Notes: generated by a model from the sequence alone, not told the origin. Positions 52,254 through 61,226 are shown, counted from the stretch's first letter. The stretch is 64,000 bases of DNA from G963668345 sp965226215 (GCA_965226215.1 CBDDCH010000002.1:3162001-3226000), one strand, 5' to 3'. Numbers and translations: made by a program.

Positions 52254-52536
52254 ATTCGTGTCCATTTGGCGGAAATGACCGTGGACTTCACCGCCTTAAT
52301 AGTAGAACGACTCAGCTTGGATGCGCCACAGCCCGCCTGCCAGGCGAACGCGCCCTCTGAGGGAAACTGACAGCGGACCCACCGGGACGATTTTGCCTTG
52401 CAGGTATCGGTAGCAACAAATGCACATGATCGGATGTGCCGTTGACGATGAGAGCTTTCCCGCCTAGGCCACATGATTCCTCCCATGTAGGAGAAGAGCC
52501 TTGGTTCTGATTTCGACCTTCAACAATGGCCGCCGT
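52254..52536. other. Intergenic stretch between kinase remnants and transposase relic
   Basis: About 280 bp with no supported gene. It contains small stems such as GCCCGCCTGCCAGGCGAACG but no recognisable element end. Confidence 0.45.
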
Positions 52537-52836
52537 TCATTGTAGAGAGAATCGCGTGTCCCGTAGTCCCGCGGCGCCAGGCTGGACGGCCCCGCTTTGG
52601 CGGTAGCGCCGGATCAGCCGCGTGATCTGCGCCAGGCTGCACCCGCTGATCTTGGCCAGATAGCGCCGCACGACGCCCTTGTTTTTCTTCGCTAGCCGCA
52701 AGTACTCGTGCACCTGTAAGGTGCGCTCGACAAGGCCGTAGATCTCCTTGCGCTCGGCACCGGTAAAGGTGAGGCTGCTGCTGGAGGCCACGAATTCGCG
52801 CATCTCGGCCAGCGTGAGACGTTCAGCATGCTCCAT
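52537..52836 (-). pseudogene. Transposase N-terminal fragment (helix-turn-helix, integrase-core type)
   Basis: About 99 residues from ATG 52836: MEHAERLTLAEMREFVASSS, KEIYGLVERTLQVHEYLRLA, VVRRYLAKISGCSLAQITRL and IRRYRQSGAVQ. This is the DNA-binding start of a DDE integrase-core transposase family found in IS elements. The frame then drifts to a stop at 52537 and the catalytic core is missing, so only a relic remains. Confidence 0.7.
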
Positions 52837-52883
52837 GGTGACTCGCATTCACCTGCGGTGTGCCCTCTCCCCGCTGCCGTCGC

Positions 52884-52940
52884 TTCAGGATCATCTCGTG
52901 TTGGAAACACGCCCCCCGTTCAGGATCATCTTGTATTGGA
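52884..52940. repeat. Tandem 22-bp direct repeat at a likely IS end
   Basis: TTCAGGATCATCTCGTGTTG (52884-52903, continuing GA) recurs as TTCAGGATCATCTTGTATTG (52919-52938, continuing GA), 35 bp apart. It lies just upstream of the transposase relic on its strand, as repeated transposase-binding sites do at element ends. Confidence 0.55.
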
Positions 52941-52997
52941 CAACTCTGGGATCGTTCAAAGTAACCCCGGTGTGATATCCTTGATCCTCGAAATCCC

Positions 52998-54194
52998 ATG
53001 GCAAAGAAACAGTATTCCTATTTCCAACCACCTTCCCGCATCTTGCTGGGCGCCGGTCCCAGCATGGTCGATCCCCGCGTCTACCTGGCGATGTCGGCGC
53101 CGACGATCGGCTACATGGACCCGGCCACGTTCGAAGTCTTAGAGGACATCCGAGGCCTCGAACAGTACGTGTTCGAAACGGAAAACGAGTTCACTCTTGC
53201 GATTTCCGGCACCGGCTCAGCCGGTATGGAGGCTGCAGTAGCAAACTTTGTCGAGCCGGGCAGCAAAGCCGCGGTATTTGCCAATGGTTTTTTCTCGGAC
53301 CGCATCACGGAAATGTGCAAGCGCCAAGGGGCCGAGACGGTCCGTTTTGAAAAGCCCTGGGGCGAAATCTTCGGCGACGATGAAGCCGTAGAGTTCATCG
53401 AGCGAGAGCGGCCACAAGTCGTGGCCTTCGTCCAGGCGGAAACTTCGACCGGCGCTTTTCAGCCTGCCAAGGCCATATGCGAGGCTGCTCATTCCGCCGG
53501 TGCGTTGGTGATCGGTGACTGCGTGACATCTCTAGGCGGTATGCCGGCCGAGGTGGATAAGAACGGTATCGACATTGCCTACAGCGTGACCCAAAAGTGT
53601 TTGGGCGCACCTCCCGGTTTGGCTCCCATCACCCTTTCGCCCGCGGCTGTGGAGCGGCTCAACGCCCGCAAGGCGCCACCGGTTTCCTGGTACCTCGACC
53701 TTAAGTTGATCAGCGAGTATTGGTGGGGACCCCGGCGTTATCACCACACGACGCCCGTCAATATGATGTATGCGCTGCGTGAAGCATTGCGCATCATCTG
53801 GGACGAAACGCGGGAGGTTCGGTTCGCCCGCCACCGCGTGAATCATCTGGCGTTGGTCGCTGGTCTGGAGGCGATGGGCTTCGAGATGCACGTTGCCGAG
53901 GGTCAACGCTTGTGGAGTCTCAACACCGTAAAGCTTCCCGCCGGCGTTGACGACATAGCCTTGCGCAAAGCCATCATGGAACAGTTCAGTATTGAGGTTC
54001 TGAGCGGGTTCGGTCCCCTGGCGGGCAAGATCCTCAGAATCGGTCTGATGGGCGCTTCCTCGACGCGCAACAACGTTCTGCTGTTCCTCGAAGCTTTGGA
54101 AAGTTGCATGTCTGGGCTCGGGCACAGCGTTGCTCCGGGCGGAGCGCGAGCGGCCGAGGCGTTGTACGCTCAGCAGGCCGCTGCCGGCGCTTGA
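52998..54194 (+). CDS. Class V aminotransferase, alanine-glyoxylate/serine-pyruvate type
   Basis: A 398-residue PLP enzyme from ATG 52998. Characteristic blocks are LLGAGPSMVDPRVYLAMSAP, AISGTGSAGMEAAVANFVEP, VVAFVQAETSTGAFQP, ALVIGDCVTSLGGMPAEVDK (cofactor Asp) and AYSVTQKCLGAPPGLAPI with the PLP-binding Lys. These enzymes move amino groups between alanine or serine and glyoxylate or pyruvate. The exact substrates are not fixed by sequence. It is followed, 148 bp on, by a ketopantoate reductase-like gene. Confidence 0.92.
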   Translation: MAKKQYSYFQPPSRILLGAGPSMVDPRVYLAMSAPTIGYMDPATFEVLEDIRGLEQYVFETENEFTLAISGTGSAGMEAAVANFVEPGSKAAVFANGFFSDRITEMCKRQGAETVRFEKPWGEIFGDDEAVEFIERERPQVVAFVQAETSTGAFQPAKAICEAAHSAGALVIGDCVTSLGGMPAEVDKNGIDIAYSVTQKCLGAPPGLAPITLSPAAVERLNARKAPPVSWYLDLKLISEYWWGPRRYHHTTPVNMMYALREALRIIWDETREVRFARHRVNHLALVAGLEAMGFEMHVAEGQRLWSLNTVKLPAGVDDIALRKAIMEQFSIEVLSGFGPLAGKILRIGLMGASSTRNNVLLFLEALESCMSGLGHSVAPGGARAAEALYAQQAAAGA

Positions 54195-54232
54195 GCCGCC
54201 CTGGCGGCGCACCATCGGAACATGTCGCCCAA

Positions 54233-54282
54233 AATGGAGACACGGCAGGCAAGAATGCGTGCGCCACGTCTGTGACGCGATA
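54233..54282. repeat. MITE family 2 fragment, copy D
   Basis: The reverse complement reads ACGTGGCGCACGCATTCTTG then CCTGCCGTGTC, matching the inner module of copy B. No ends are present. It occupies the space between the aminotransferase and the reductase genes. Confidence 0.55.
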
Positions 54283-54342
54283 CGGTGCCTCCGTTTTCCA
54301 AGTGTTGCCGCCGCGTACCAGCTTCGATCTCTCCCCATCACG

Positions 54343-55314
54343 ATGAAATTCGCCATCTTCGGCGCCGGGGCTATCGGCGCCCTTGTCGGTTCAAGGTTGA
54401 TCGTTTCCGGCGAAGAGGTGGCCCTGATCGCACGCGGGCCTCATCTGGCAGCCATGCGCGAGCGCGGCCTTGCCATTCGCAGCCAAGTCTTTGGAGATTA
54501 CGATTGCAAACCCTTCGCCACCGACAATCTCGAATCCGTCGGTCCGGTGGATTTTTTGATCTTGGCCGTGAAGGCTCACAGCCTGCGCGGAATTGCCCCG
54601 AAACTCGCTCCCTTACTGGGAGAAGAAACCGCTATTGTCACTGCTCAAAACGGGATTCCCTGGTGGTATCTCGATGGTCTTGAGCAACCCTGGGCGAACG
54701 AGCGCCTCGAGTCAGTCGACCCGGGCGGAGTGATCGCTTCGCACATCGAAGCGCGTCGGGTGATCGGCTCGATCGTCTATGCCTCGAGTGCCGTCACCAA
54801 TCCCGGGGTGGTCGAGCACGTAGAAGGAAGTCGGTGTCTGTTGGGGGAGCCTGACGGATCTCGCAGCGAGCGCGTTCGGCGCCTGGCAAATGCTTTTTCC
54901 GGAAGCGGACTCAAGACCTCGATTCGCTCGGACATTCGTGCCGACATCTGGGTCAAGGTTCAAGGCAACGCCGCCTTTAACCCGATCAGCGCTTTGACCC
55001 GAGCCACCCTTCGGGGGTTACTTCAATTCCCGGCTACCCGAGAGCTGGCGCGAGGGGCGATGGAAGAGGTCGTCGCCGTGGCCGCGGCCCTAGGAATCAA
55101 GATGACCGTGTCCGTGGACCGGCGCCTCGCCGGAGCCGATAAGGTGGGTGATCACAAAACCTCGATGCTCCAAGACCTCGAAGCCGGAAGACCGCTCGAA
55201 GTCGACCCGATCGTCGGCGCTGTAATTGAGCTTGGCGATCGTGTCGGCGTGAAGACCCCCACTCTACGGGCACTTTATTCCTGCACTAAGTTGCTGGAAA
55301 GAAACCAGGGCTAG
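54343..55314 (+). CDS. 2-dehydropantoate 2-reductase family protein
   Basis: A 323-residue NADPH-dependent reductase. The frame opens far upstream at 54130, but ATG 54343 starts directly at the nucleotide motif KFAIFGAGAIGALVGSRL. FLILAVKAHSL, TAQNGIPWW and the substrate-binding IWVKVQGNAAFNPISAL (Lys and Asn of the active site) are present. PanE makes pantoate for coenzyme A, but many paralogues act on other 2-oxo acids; no other pan gene is near, so I give no symbol. Confidence 0.87.
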   Translation: MKFAIFGAGAIGALVGSRLIVSGEEVALIARGPHLAAMRERGLAIRSQVFGDYDCKPFATDNLESVGPVDFLILAVKAHSLRGIAPKLAPLLGEETAIVTAQNGIPWWYLDGLEQPWANERLESVDPGGVIASHIEARRVIGSIVYASSAVTNPGVVEHVEGSRCLLGEPDGSRSERVRRLANAFSGSGLKTSIRSDIRADIWVKVQGNAAFNPISALTRATLRGLLQFPATRELARGAMEEVVAVAAALGIKMTVSVDRRLAGADKVGDHKTSMLQDLEAGRPLEVDPIVGAVIELGDRVGVKTPTLRALYSCTKLLERNQG

Positions 55315-55779
55315 CGGCGCCTGTCAACGGCTGCGAGCGGTTGCGCTCGCCCGCACCCGATCTTGTCACGGAATGTGACCGGCAGAAAACGCTAATTTGA
55401 AGCGACTTAGGGCTTCCAATCGGATAGTGGCCATCGAGTCCTGCTGAGATGAGAGGAGGCCAAAGTAGCTGGGGGAACGTCTGCACATTGGGTAGCAGGA
55501 CCGTGAGGGAGTGTGGGCCGACTCCTTCAGGCCTGTGAGAACGGCGAATAAACGGCGAAGTATCGGTTGATCTTGGTTGATTTTCGTTGCAAGTTCGGAA
55601 TAGTATTGTAGAGAGTGCTTGACGAATAGTCACGCGGACGTAAGGAACGGAGAGCGGGGGAATTGAACCCCATCGCGCGCCAACACGGTTGACCGGTTAT
55701 AAAGCTGCTTCCACGCCCACCGGGTTGCGGAGACCGGTCACAGACGCCGATTATGTCTAGGGAATAAGGGAGCCGGAAA
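55315..55779. other. Intergenic stretch with tRNA fragment
   Basis: About 465 bp. No protein gene is supported. The recognisable content is the tRNA-Ser-like 3' fragment at 55648-55690 and, at 55767-55772, the ribosome site of the next small gene. Confidence 0.6.
55648..55690 (-). pseudogene. tRNA-Ser-like 3' fragment
   Basis: On the minus strand GATGGGGTTCAATTCCCCCG then CTCTCCG forms a T arm (loop TTCAATT, four good pairs) and the 3' acceptor strand with discriminator G, as in tRNA-Ser. The matching 5' acceptor GGAGAGC is absent upstream and no D arm or sound anticodon stem can be drawn, so the tRNA is incomplete. tRNA 3' ends are common integration sites, and it adjoins an accessory Fic module. 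Confidence 0.5.
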
Positions 55780-55971
55780 ATGTCAGACCAGACGCTAGAC
55801 CGACTGATCGACCAAGCCAGAAAGTACCGGATGACTCCCGAAGAACAGGAAGCTCAGATCCAGAGCTTCGCCTACGGGAACACACATCTGGAAAACGATT
55901 CGATCACACGGGAAGACATAAGCCAAGCGGCAGCATCACTTAAGACAAAGCGTGCCACTACCGATTCCTAG
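55780..55971 (+). CDS. Small Fic-associated protein, probable inhibitor (antitoxin)
   Basis: A 63-residue protein with AGGGAG 7 nt upstream. It overlaps the Fic gene start by 20 nt. Residues 33-46 read GNTHLENDSITRED, close to the inhibitory helix pattern (S/T)xxxE(G/N) with the following NxLTxED block seen in Fic proteins; here Asn34 stands in the Ser/Thr position and Glu38-Asn39 in the key positions. In class I Fic systems this helix is on a separate antitoxin and blocks the ATP site through its Glu. That role is inferred. Confidence 0.65.
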   Translation: MSDQTLDRLIDQARKYRMTPEEQEAQIQSFAYGNTHLENDSITREDISQAAASLKTKRATTDS

Positions 55972-56590
55972 AGGCCGCATCTACAGAGACGACGACGAGA
56001 AACGTCAACGAGAAAGCCGCAACGGCTACATCCAAGCGGAGTTCATTGTCGATCAGATTTCGAAGTGGAGTTCCGAATCCCTTCTGACAGTAGACCTTCT
56101 CCGTGAACTTCAGCGATTGGCAGTCAATCAGATCTACCGTTGTGCGGGGCATTTAAGGGATGGCCCCGTCACGATAGCTAACGTAACCCACAGGCCACCA
56201 GACCACTCCGAAGTGCCCTCCCTGGTTGAAGAGATGTGCCGGCATGTCCGCGACAACTGGGACAAACCGCCAATTCACCTTGCCTCGTACTTGATGTGGC
56301 GGGTGAATTGGATTCATCCGTTCTTCGGAGGAAATGGGCGAACAGCGCGGGCAGTATCCTACCTGATTCTCTGCACAAGGCTGGGATTCCGGTTGCCCGG
56401 AGAGAGAACTGTGCCCGATCTGATCGTAGCTAACCGGGAACCATACCAGGCGGCGCTCAAGTCCGCGGATACAGCTTGGGAACAAAGGCGACTCCATCTT
56501 TCCAAAATGGAGAAGCTAATGTCAGACCTTCTTGGGAAGCAGCTGGTCCACGTTCACGATAGGGCTACTGGAATCGTCAGCACCCAATGA
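55952..56590 (+). CDS. Fic/DOC family protein
   Basis: A 212-residue protein from GTG 55952. The Fic core reads NWIHPFFGGNGRTARA, residues 120-134, matching HPFx(D/E)GNGRxxR except that Gly126 replaces the acidic residue that usually holds Mg2+. The upstream beta-flap region is GPVTIANVTHRPPDHSEVPS. Fic proteins transfer AMP or other groups from nucleotides to target proteins. With the missing acid this one may use a different donor or be weak. It is paired with the inhibitor-like gene at 55780. Confidence 0.85.
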   Translation: MPLPIPRGRIYRDDDEKRQRESRNGYIQAEFIVDQISKWSSESLLTVDLLRELQRLAVNQIYRCAGHLRDGPVTIANVTHRPPDHSEVPSLVEEMCRHVRDNWDKPPIHLASYLMWRVNWIHPFFGGNGRTARAVSYLILCTRLGFRLPGERTVPDLIVANREPYQAALKSADTAWEQRRLHLSKMEKLMSDLLGKQLVHVHDRATGIVSTQ

Positions 56591-57073
56591 TGCCAGCACC
56601 CCCAGTCGAGTGGAAACTTGGCCCCACCTGGTAAAGTGAAACCAGCAGGTCCCTCGCCTCGCGTTTGCGACTGGGCCCAGCAGTGGAAAAGACGGCGGAA
56701 GAGAAACGACAAAAACGAACCCATTTCTTGGTCGCCCGGGCCGTATCGACTACGATCAGACTCCATGTCGTCAGATGGTACAACCGTCTGTTCTCTGCGC
56801 TCCTTGTCGGAGTATTCCACGGCAGATCTCTCTTTCTAGGTTTGCCGCGGCTTTCGAGTCCAGGACCGCCAATTGACTTGCCCTTCCCCCCGGAGCTATA
56901 TTCGGAGTAAAGATGGATGATTCGCCCCCGCGAGTAGGTCGTCCCAGGGCACTTTCCTTAGCACTACGGACGTTCATAGCTTCAAGCAGTATTCTTTCCC
57001 TCCAGGCCATTCGGGAAGCCGTCCGTTTCTCACCCATACCGTTGGAACGGCTGAGGAGAGGTAGCAGCCAGCT
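56591..57073. other. Gene-free stretch before phoH
   Basis: About 480 bp between the Fic gene and phoH. No frame has a domain or ribosome site on either strand, and no repeat family copy is present. GAGGAGAGG at 57051-57059 is the nearest purine-rich site to the phoH start. The promoter of the phoH operon probably lies here but is not recognisable. Confidence 0.55.
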
Positions 57074-58117
57074 TTGAGCAAGGCGCGCGTCAGTATCACG
57101 CAAGGCATCGAGTCGCTTTTCGGGACCCACGACGAAAACATCCGTTTGCTCGAACGTGCCCTCGGTGTCAGCACTCAGCTACTCGACGACAGCATCGAGA
57201 TCGAGGGAGATCCCGAGCCTGTCCGCCGCGCGGAGCACATCCTTTCCGACTACGAATTCCTGCTTCGGGAAGGGCACCGCTTCACCAACGGTGATGTCAA
57301 GGGCTTCCTCAAGGTTGTCGCGGAAGATCCTAATCTGACTCTGCGGAACTTGGTATTGAGTAGCCGCCAGCGCACCTTCGGCCGGCGGTCCCTCGCTCCT
57401 CGCAGCCTCAACCAGATGCGCTATCTAGAGGCCATCGAGCGCTGCGACGTGGCCTTCGGAATCGGGCCGGCCGGCACCGGAAAGACGTATCTCGCCGTGG
57501 CGATGGCGGTTTCGGAGTTGCTTGCCAAGAATGTACGCCGGATCATCCTCACCCGACCGGCGGTCGAAGCCGGTGAGCGCTTGGGCTTTCTGCCGGGAAC
57601 GCTGCAGCAAAAGATCGATCCCTATCTGCGGCCTCTCTACGACGCCCTCTACGACATGTTGGACTACGATCGAGTCGAGAGGCTGCTCGAAAAAGAAACC
57701 ATCGAAATTGCTCCCTTGGCGTTCATGCGAGGCCGGTCACTGAACGAAAGCTTCATCATCCTGGACGAGGGTCAAAACTCGACGGCCGAACAGATGAAGA
57801 TGTTCATCACCCGGCTAGGGTCGGGATCGAAGGCAGTGATCACAGGCGACATCACCCAGATTGATCTCCCGGCCGGTAAGCGCAGCGGCCTTCTTGAGGC
57901 GGTCGATGTGCTCAGCTCCGTCGAGGGCATCACTTTCGTTTACTTCGACGAGACCGATGTCGTTCGCCACGAGCTCGTGCAGCGTATCGTTCGGGCCTAT
58001 GAAAAGTATGATCGAGGCAGGCTGGGAGAAGGTACGATCCGCCCGCTAAACGATTCCGACGACCAAAATTCCGGGGAAGTCGAAACCGCCTCCCAAGCCT
58101 CATCCGCGCCGGAGTAG
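57074..58117 (+). CDS. phoH: PhoH-like ATPase
   Basis: A 347-residue cytoplasmic P-loop protein from TTG 57074. A KH-like N-terminal region is followed by the PhoH ATPase: GIGPAGTGKTYLAVAMAV (Walker A), ILTRPAVEAGERLGFLPGTL, NESFIILDEGQNSTAEQMKM (Walker B) and VITGDITQIDLPAGKRSGL. It is a predicted RNA helicase/nuclease-associated ATPase, regularly encoded just before ybeY, as here with one base between. It heads a tightly packed operon of RNA and ribosome maintenance genes. Confidence 0.93.
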   Translation: MSKARVSITQGIESLFGTHDENIRLLERALGVSTQLLDDSIEIEGDPEPVRRAEHILSDYEFLLREGHRFTNGDVKGFLKVVAEDPNLTLRNLVLSSRQRTFGRRSLAPRSLNQMRYLEAIERCDVAFGIGPAGTGKTYLAVAMAVSELLAKNVRRIILTRPAVEAGERLGFLPGTLQQKIDPYLRPLYDALYDMLDYDRVERLLEKETIEIAPLAFMRGRSLNESFIILDEGQNSTAEQMKMFITRLGSGSKAVITGDITQIDLPAGKRSGLLEAVDVLSSVEGITFVYFDETDVVRHELVQRIVRAYEKYDRGRLGEGTIRPLNDSDDQNSGEVETASQASSAPE

Positions 58118-58118
58118 A

Positions 58119-58574
58119 ATGACGTCCTCTTCCAACGACGACCCAGCGTGGTATGACAACCGGCAAAGGAAAGTCCGTTTCAACGAGCGTGAGCTTCGAG
58201 AGTTTGTCCAGCGCTTAGGGCGAGAACTTGCGGGCGGCCGGGAATTCGCCGTTGTGATTGGGTCCGACGCTTCACTGCGGCGCGCCAACGGCCAGTTTCG
58301 CGGTAAATCCTCGTCCACCGACGTCCTTTCCTTTCCCGACGGAGAGCAGGGCCGTCTGGGCGACATTCTGGTGTCGGCGGGCCGGGCCGAGCAGCAGGCC
58401 AATCGGTACGGCCACGGCGTCGAAGAGGAGATCAAGGTTTTGGTCCTGCACGGGTTGCTTCATTTGCTTGGCTACAACCACGAGTCCGATAACGGGCGAA
58501 TGCGCAAGGCCGAGCGCCGATGGCGCAAAAAGTATGGCCTGGAGCCGGGAGTCATCGAGAGGGTCTCGGCGTGA
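58119..58574 (+). CDS. ybeY: Endoribonuclease YbeY (16S rRNA maturation)
   Basis: A 151-residue zinc-dependent RNase. The metal site HGLLHLLGYNHESD (HxxxHxxxxxH) is complete, and the region STDVLSFPDGEQ is the usual signature. It helps trim the 3' end of 16S rRNA and in ribosome quality control. It follows phoH closely, and its TGA overlaps the GTG of the next gene. Confidence 0.94.
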   Translation: MTSSSNDDPAWYDNRQRKVRFNERELREFVQRLGRELAGGREFAVVIGSDASLRRANGQFRGKSSSTDVLSFPDGEQGRLGDILVSAGRAEQQANRYGHGVEEEIKVLVLHGLLHLLGYNHESDNGRMRKAERRWRKKYGLEPGVIERVSA

Positions 58575-59887
58575 TCATCACTGGATACATTGCGGCTGCC
58601 TTTCTGTGCGTTGTAGTCTCCCTCGCTTCCTACCTACACCTTCTCTATGTGGAGTCCCTTCGTCTTCGGCCTCGCGAGGCGATCCGCTCGCTGAAGTTTT
58701 TCGAACAGGAACTTCAGCCCCGCCTTGGGTTTGACGCATCCGAGGCCGTGACGCGCTACTCGCTGGTGCGCCAGCTAGCTCTGGTGCTGCTGTCGATGGA
58801 CATCGTTTTGCTGGCTTTGCGTGGTCAGGATCTCTATTTGGCTGCCGTCGAAGCGCTGATTCTGTCCCTTACCGCGTTGGTGGTTTTCTCCCAAATGGCG
58901 CCTGCGGTCTTGGCGCGCCGCACGACGGGGGGTTGGATACTTCGTCTGCTTGCGCCGACCCGTGCCATGGCCTGGGCGATTCAACCGTTTCTGTTGCTAA
59001 GCCGGTTTACCTCGTCGGTAGCGGATCTCGGTACGGATGAGCCCGCGGAAGAACGCTCCTCTACCCCATCCGACGATATCGAGGTTCTCCTCGACGCCGG
59101 CGAAGAGGAAGGCCTGATCGGACGCGAGGACCGCAAGTTGATTCAGTCGGTCGTCGAGTTTGGTGACAAGACCGTCCGCGAGGTTGTGACCCCGCGCCCC
59201 AATATTGTGGCCATCGAGGCCGACAAGTCGGTGGAAGAATTGCGGCAGCTGCTGATCCACGAAGAGTATTCCCGGGTGCCGGTCTACAACGGGTCGATCG
59301 ATCGCATTGACGGATTCGTGCACACGCGCGACACACTGGATCTCGAAGAAGACGAGCGCAAGAGCATGAAGGTGCGCGATCTAATGCGACCGATCGGTCT
59401 GGTACCGGAAACTAAGCCCATCAACGAACTACTGCGGGAGATGCAAGACAGCAACACGCAGATGTCCATTGTCGTCGACGAATACGGACAGACGGCCGGT
59501 CTCGTCACGATGGAAGATTTGATGGAAGAGATTGTCGGCGAAATCCGAGACGAGTCGGAACCCGAATCTGATGTGGTGGAGCAAGCCGATCATTCGTTCG
59601 TCGTCTCGGGGAACTTGGATGTAGACCGGCTCGAAGAGTTGGTTGGCTATCGTCCGGACGAGGAGTTTGAGTCGACGACTTTGGGTGGCCTGGTGTGCGA
59701 GCAGCTGGGGCGCGTTCCCACCCCTGGAACCCGGCTGGCGTTGGACGGTATCTTGATCGAGGTATTGGCCGCGGACGAGCGGCGCGTTTCGAGTGCGCGG
59801 GTCCGCCGCCTTCCCTCGGAGGCCGAGTCGCCCACCACGGTTGCCGAGTCTCTCCGCGAGTCTGAGCAGGGCGAAGGTGTGGCGTGA
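58571..59887 (+). CDS. CorC/HlyC-type membrane protein with CBS pair
   Basis: A 438-residue protein. The frame extends back to 58520, but GTG 58571 overlaps the ybeY stop and begins right at the first membrane helix (ITGYIAAAFLCVVVSLASYL). A CNNM-like membrane domain (about 1-170) is followed by two CBS domains (VVTPRPNIVAIEADKSVEEL; DLMRPIGLVPETKPINELLR) and a CorC/HlyC C-terminal domain (LDVDRLEELVGYRPDEEFES). Relatives export Mg2+ or Co2+. Its stop overlaps the era start (GTGA). Confidence 0.9.
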   Translation: MIITGYIAAAFLCVVVSLASYLHLLYVESLRLRPREAIRSLKFFEQELQPRLGFDASEAVTRYSLVRQLALVLLSMDIVLLALRGQDLYLAAVEALILSLTALVVFSQMAPAVLARRTTGGWILRLLAPTRAMAWAIQPFLLLSRFTSSVADLGTDEPAEERSSTPSDDIEVLLDAGEEEGLIGREDRKLIQSVVEFGDKTVREVVTPRPNIVAIEADKSVEELRQLLIHEEYSRVPVYNGSIDRIDGFVHTRDTLDLEEDERKSMKVRDLMRPIGLVPETKPINELLREMQDSNTQMSIVVDEYGQTAGLVTMEDLMEEIVGEIRDESEPESDVVEQADHSFVVSGNLDVDRLEELVGYRPDEEFESTTLGGLVCEQLGRVPTPGTRLALDGILIEVLAADERRVSSARVRRLPSEAESPTTVAESLRESEQGEGVA

Positions 59888-60819
59888 AGTCCGGCTTTGT
59901 GGCCATTCTGGGACGTCCGAACGTCGGCAAGTCGACACTGTTGAATGCACTTGTCGGCTCGAAGGTCTCCATCGTCACCAACCGTCCGCAGACGACCCGT
60001 GACGCGATCCAAGGCGTGCTGACTCGCCCCGAAGGACAGATCGTTTTCGTCGACAGCCCCGGCATTCATGAGCCTCGTCAAGCGCTCGGGCGGCGCATGA
60101 TGCGCGAGGTTCGACGCGCCACGTCGGGCTGCGACCTCGTCTTGCTGGTCATCGATGCGGCGGCGCCTTTCCGCGCCGGCGATCAGTCCGCGGTCGATCG
60201 AGTCCGCAAGACGAAGATCCCAGCCTTTCTACTGCTCAACAAGATTGATTTGCTGCCCTCCAAACGGCCCCTGCTTCTGGAAATCGATCGTTACCGGCGA
60301 CTTCACGAGTTCGAAGAGTTTGTACCCCTTTCCGCAAGGAAAAAGGACAATCTTGAGTTGCTGGTCCGACTCCTCTTTGACCGGCTGCCCGAAGCTCATC
60401 CCTACTACCCCGAAGATTTCATCACCGATCAACCGGAAAGGTTCCTCGCCTCGGAGTTGATTCGAGAGCAAACGATCCTGGCGACGCACCAGGAAGTGCC
60501 TCACTCGCTGGCCGTGTTGATCGACTCCTGGCAAGAGTCGCCAGGCTTGCTGCAGCTTACCGCCACGGTGTATGTTGAACGCGAAGGACAGAAGGGCATC
60601 CTGATCGGCTCTCGCGGCGGGAAGCTCAAGCGGATCGCGACTTCCGCACGCCGGGAATTGGAAGCCCGTTTCGGTCGTAAGGTGTTCTTAGAAATGTTCG
60701 TCAAGGTCCGTAGCAGATGGCGAGATCAAACTCGTTTTGTCAGCGAAACTGACTTTCGGCGCATGCTGGGCCGCTCCGGACCGGGAGATCAAGATGCCGG
60801 TAACACGACGACTCTCTAG
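59884..60819 (+). CDS. era: GTPase Era
   Basis: A 311-residue GTPase for 30S subunit assembly. G1 is GRPNVGKSTLLN, G2 lies in TNRPQTTRDAIQG, G3 is VDSPGIHEP and G4 is LNKIDLL. A KH domain follows (GILIGSRGGKLKRIATSARR). It starts at GTG 59884, overlapping the previous stop. Linked with ybeY and phoH, it forms a common ribosome-maturation group. Confidence 0.96.
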   Translation: MKSGFVAILGRPNVGKSTLLNALVGSKVSIVTNRPQTTRDAIQGVLTRPEGQIVFVDSPGIHEPRQALGRRMMREVRRATSGCDLVLLVIDAAAPFRAGDQSAVDRVRKTKIPAFLLLNKIDLLPSKRPLLLEIDRYRRLHEFEEFVPLSARKKDNLELLVRLLFDRLPEAHPYYPEDFITDQPERFLASELIREQTILATHQEVPHSLAVLIDSWQESPGLLQLTATVYVEREGQKGILIGSRGGKLKRIATSARRELEARFGRKVFLEMFVKVRSRWRDQTRFVSETDFRRMLGRSGPGDQDAGNTTTL

Positions 60820-60829
60820 GAAGCGATCG

Positions 60830-61204
60830 ATGCCCACTTCGCACGGCCCAGTTCACGGACGACAGCCAATGGAGCAGACGAAATGCCGGACTGCGTCTCA
60901 CCCCATCAGGTCTCGGCCTCGCGCCCTGGCCGTTTTCTCAGTGCTCCTCTTTCTCGCGTGTACGGTTGCTCCCGTTCCGGCGCAGGACGAATCTCCGGAC
61001 GACCTGATGTATGACCGGGTCATTCGCAAGTTGGTCAATGATCGGCAACTAAAGACCAACGCTTTGAACGTTTCCGTGAAGGATGCGGTCGTGACCGTCA
61101 GCGGAGAGGTGGAAAACGAGAAGTTGCGACGCCGTGTCGAGAAGGTTGTCAAGAAGGTGAAAGGCGTCAAAAAGGTGGCCAACAACGTGCGGGCAAGAAA
61201 CTAG
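60830..61204 (+). CDS. Exported BON-domain protein
   Basis: The frame runs back to 60737 inside era, but ATG 60830 with AGGAAG 6 nt upstream is the better start, giving 124 residues; ATG 60869 is another option. A signal peptide (ALAVFSVLLFLACTVAPVPA) leads to a single BON domain (VIRKLVNDRQLKTNALNVSV, then VVTVSGEVENEKLRRRVEKV). BON domains bind membranes or support outer-membrane stability. Ten bases after era, it is probably the last gene of the operon. Confidence 0.85.
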   Translation: MPTSHGPVHGRQPMEQTKCRTASHPIRSRPRALAVFSVLLFLACTVAPVPAQDESPDDLMYDRVIRKLVNDRQLKTNALNVSVKDAVVTVSGEVENEKLRRRVEKVVKKVKGVKKVANNVRARN

Positions 61205-61226
61205 CCTTGATCATTCAACTTTCCGA

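Noticed and set aside
53532..54356. 274-residue minus-strand frame
   Set aside because: Antisense to the aminotransferase.
55640..55770. Complete tRNA or tmRNA gene
   Set aside because: No matching 5' acceptor strand, D arm or tag-peptide frame could be found on the minus strand.
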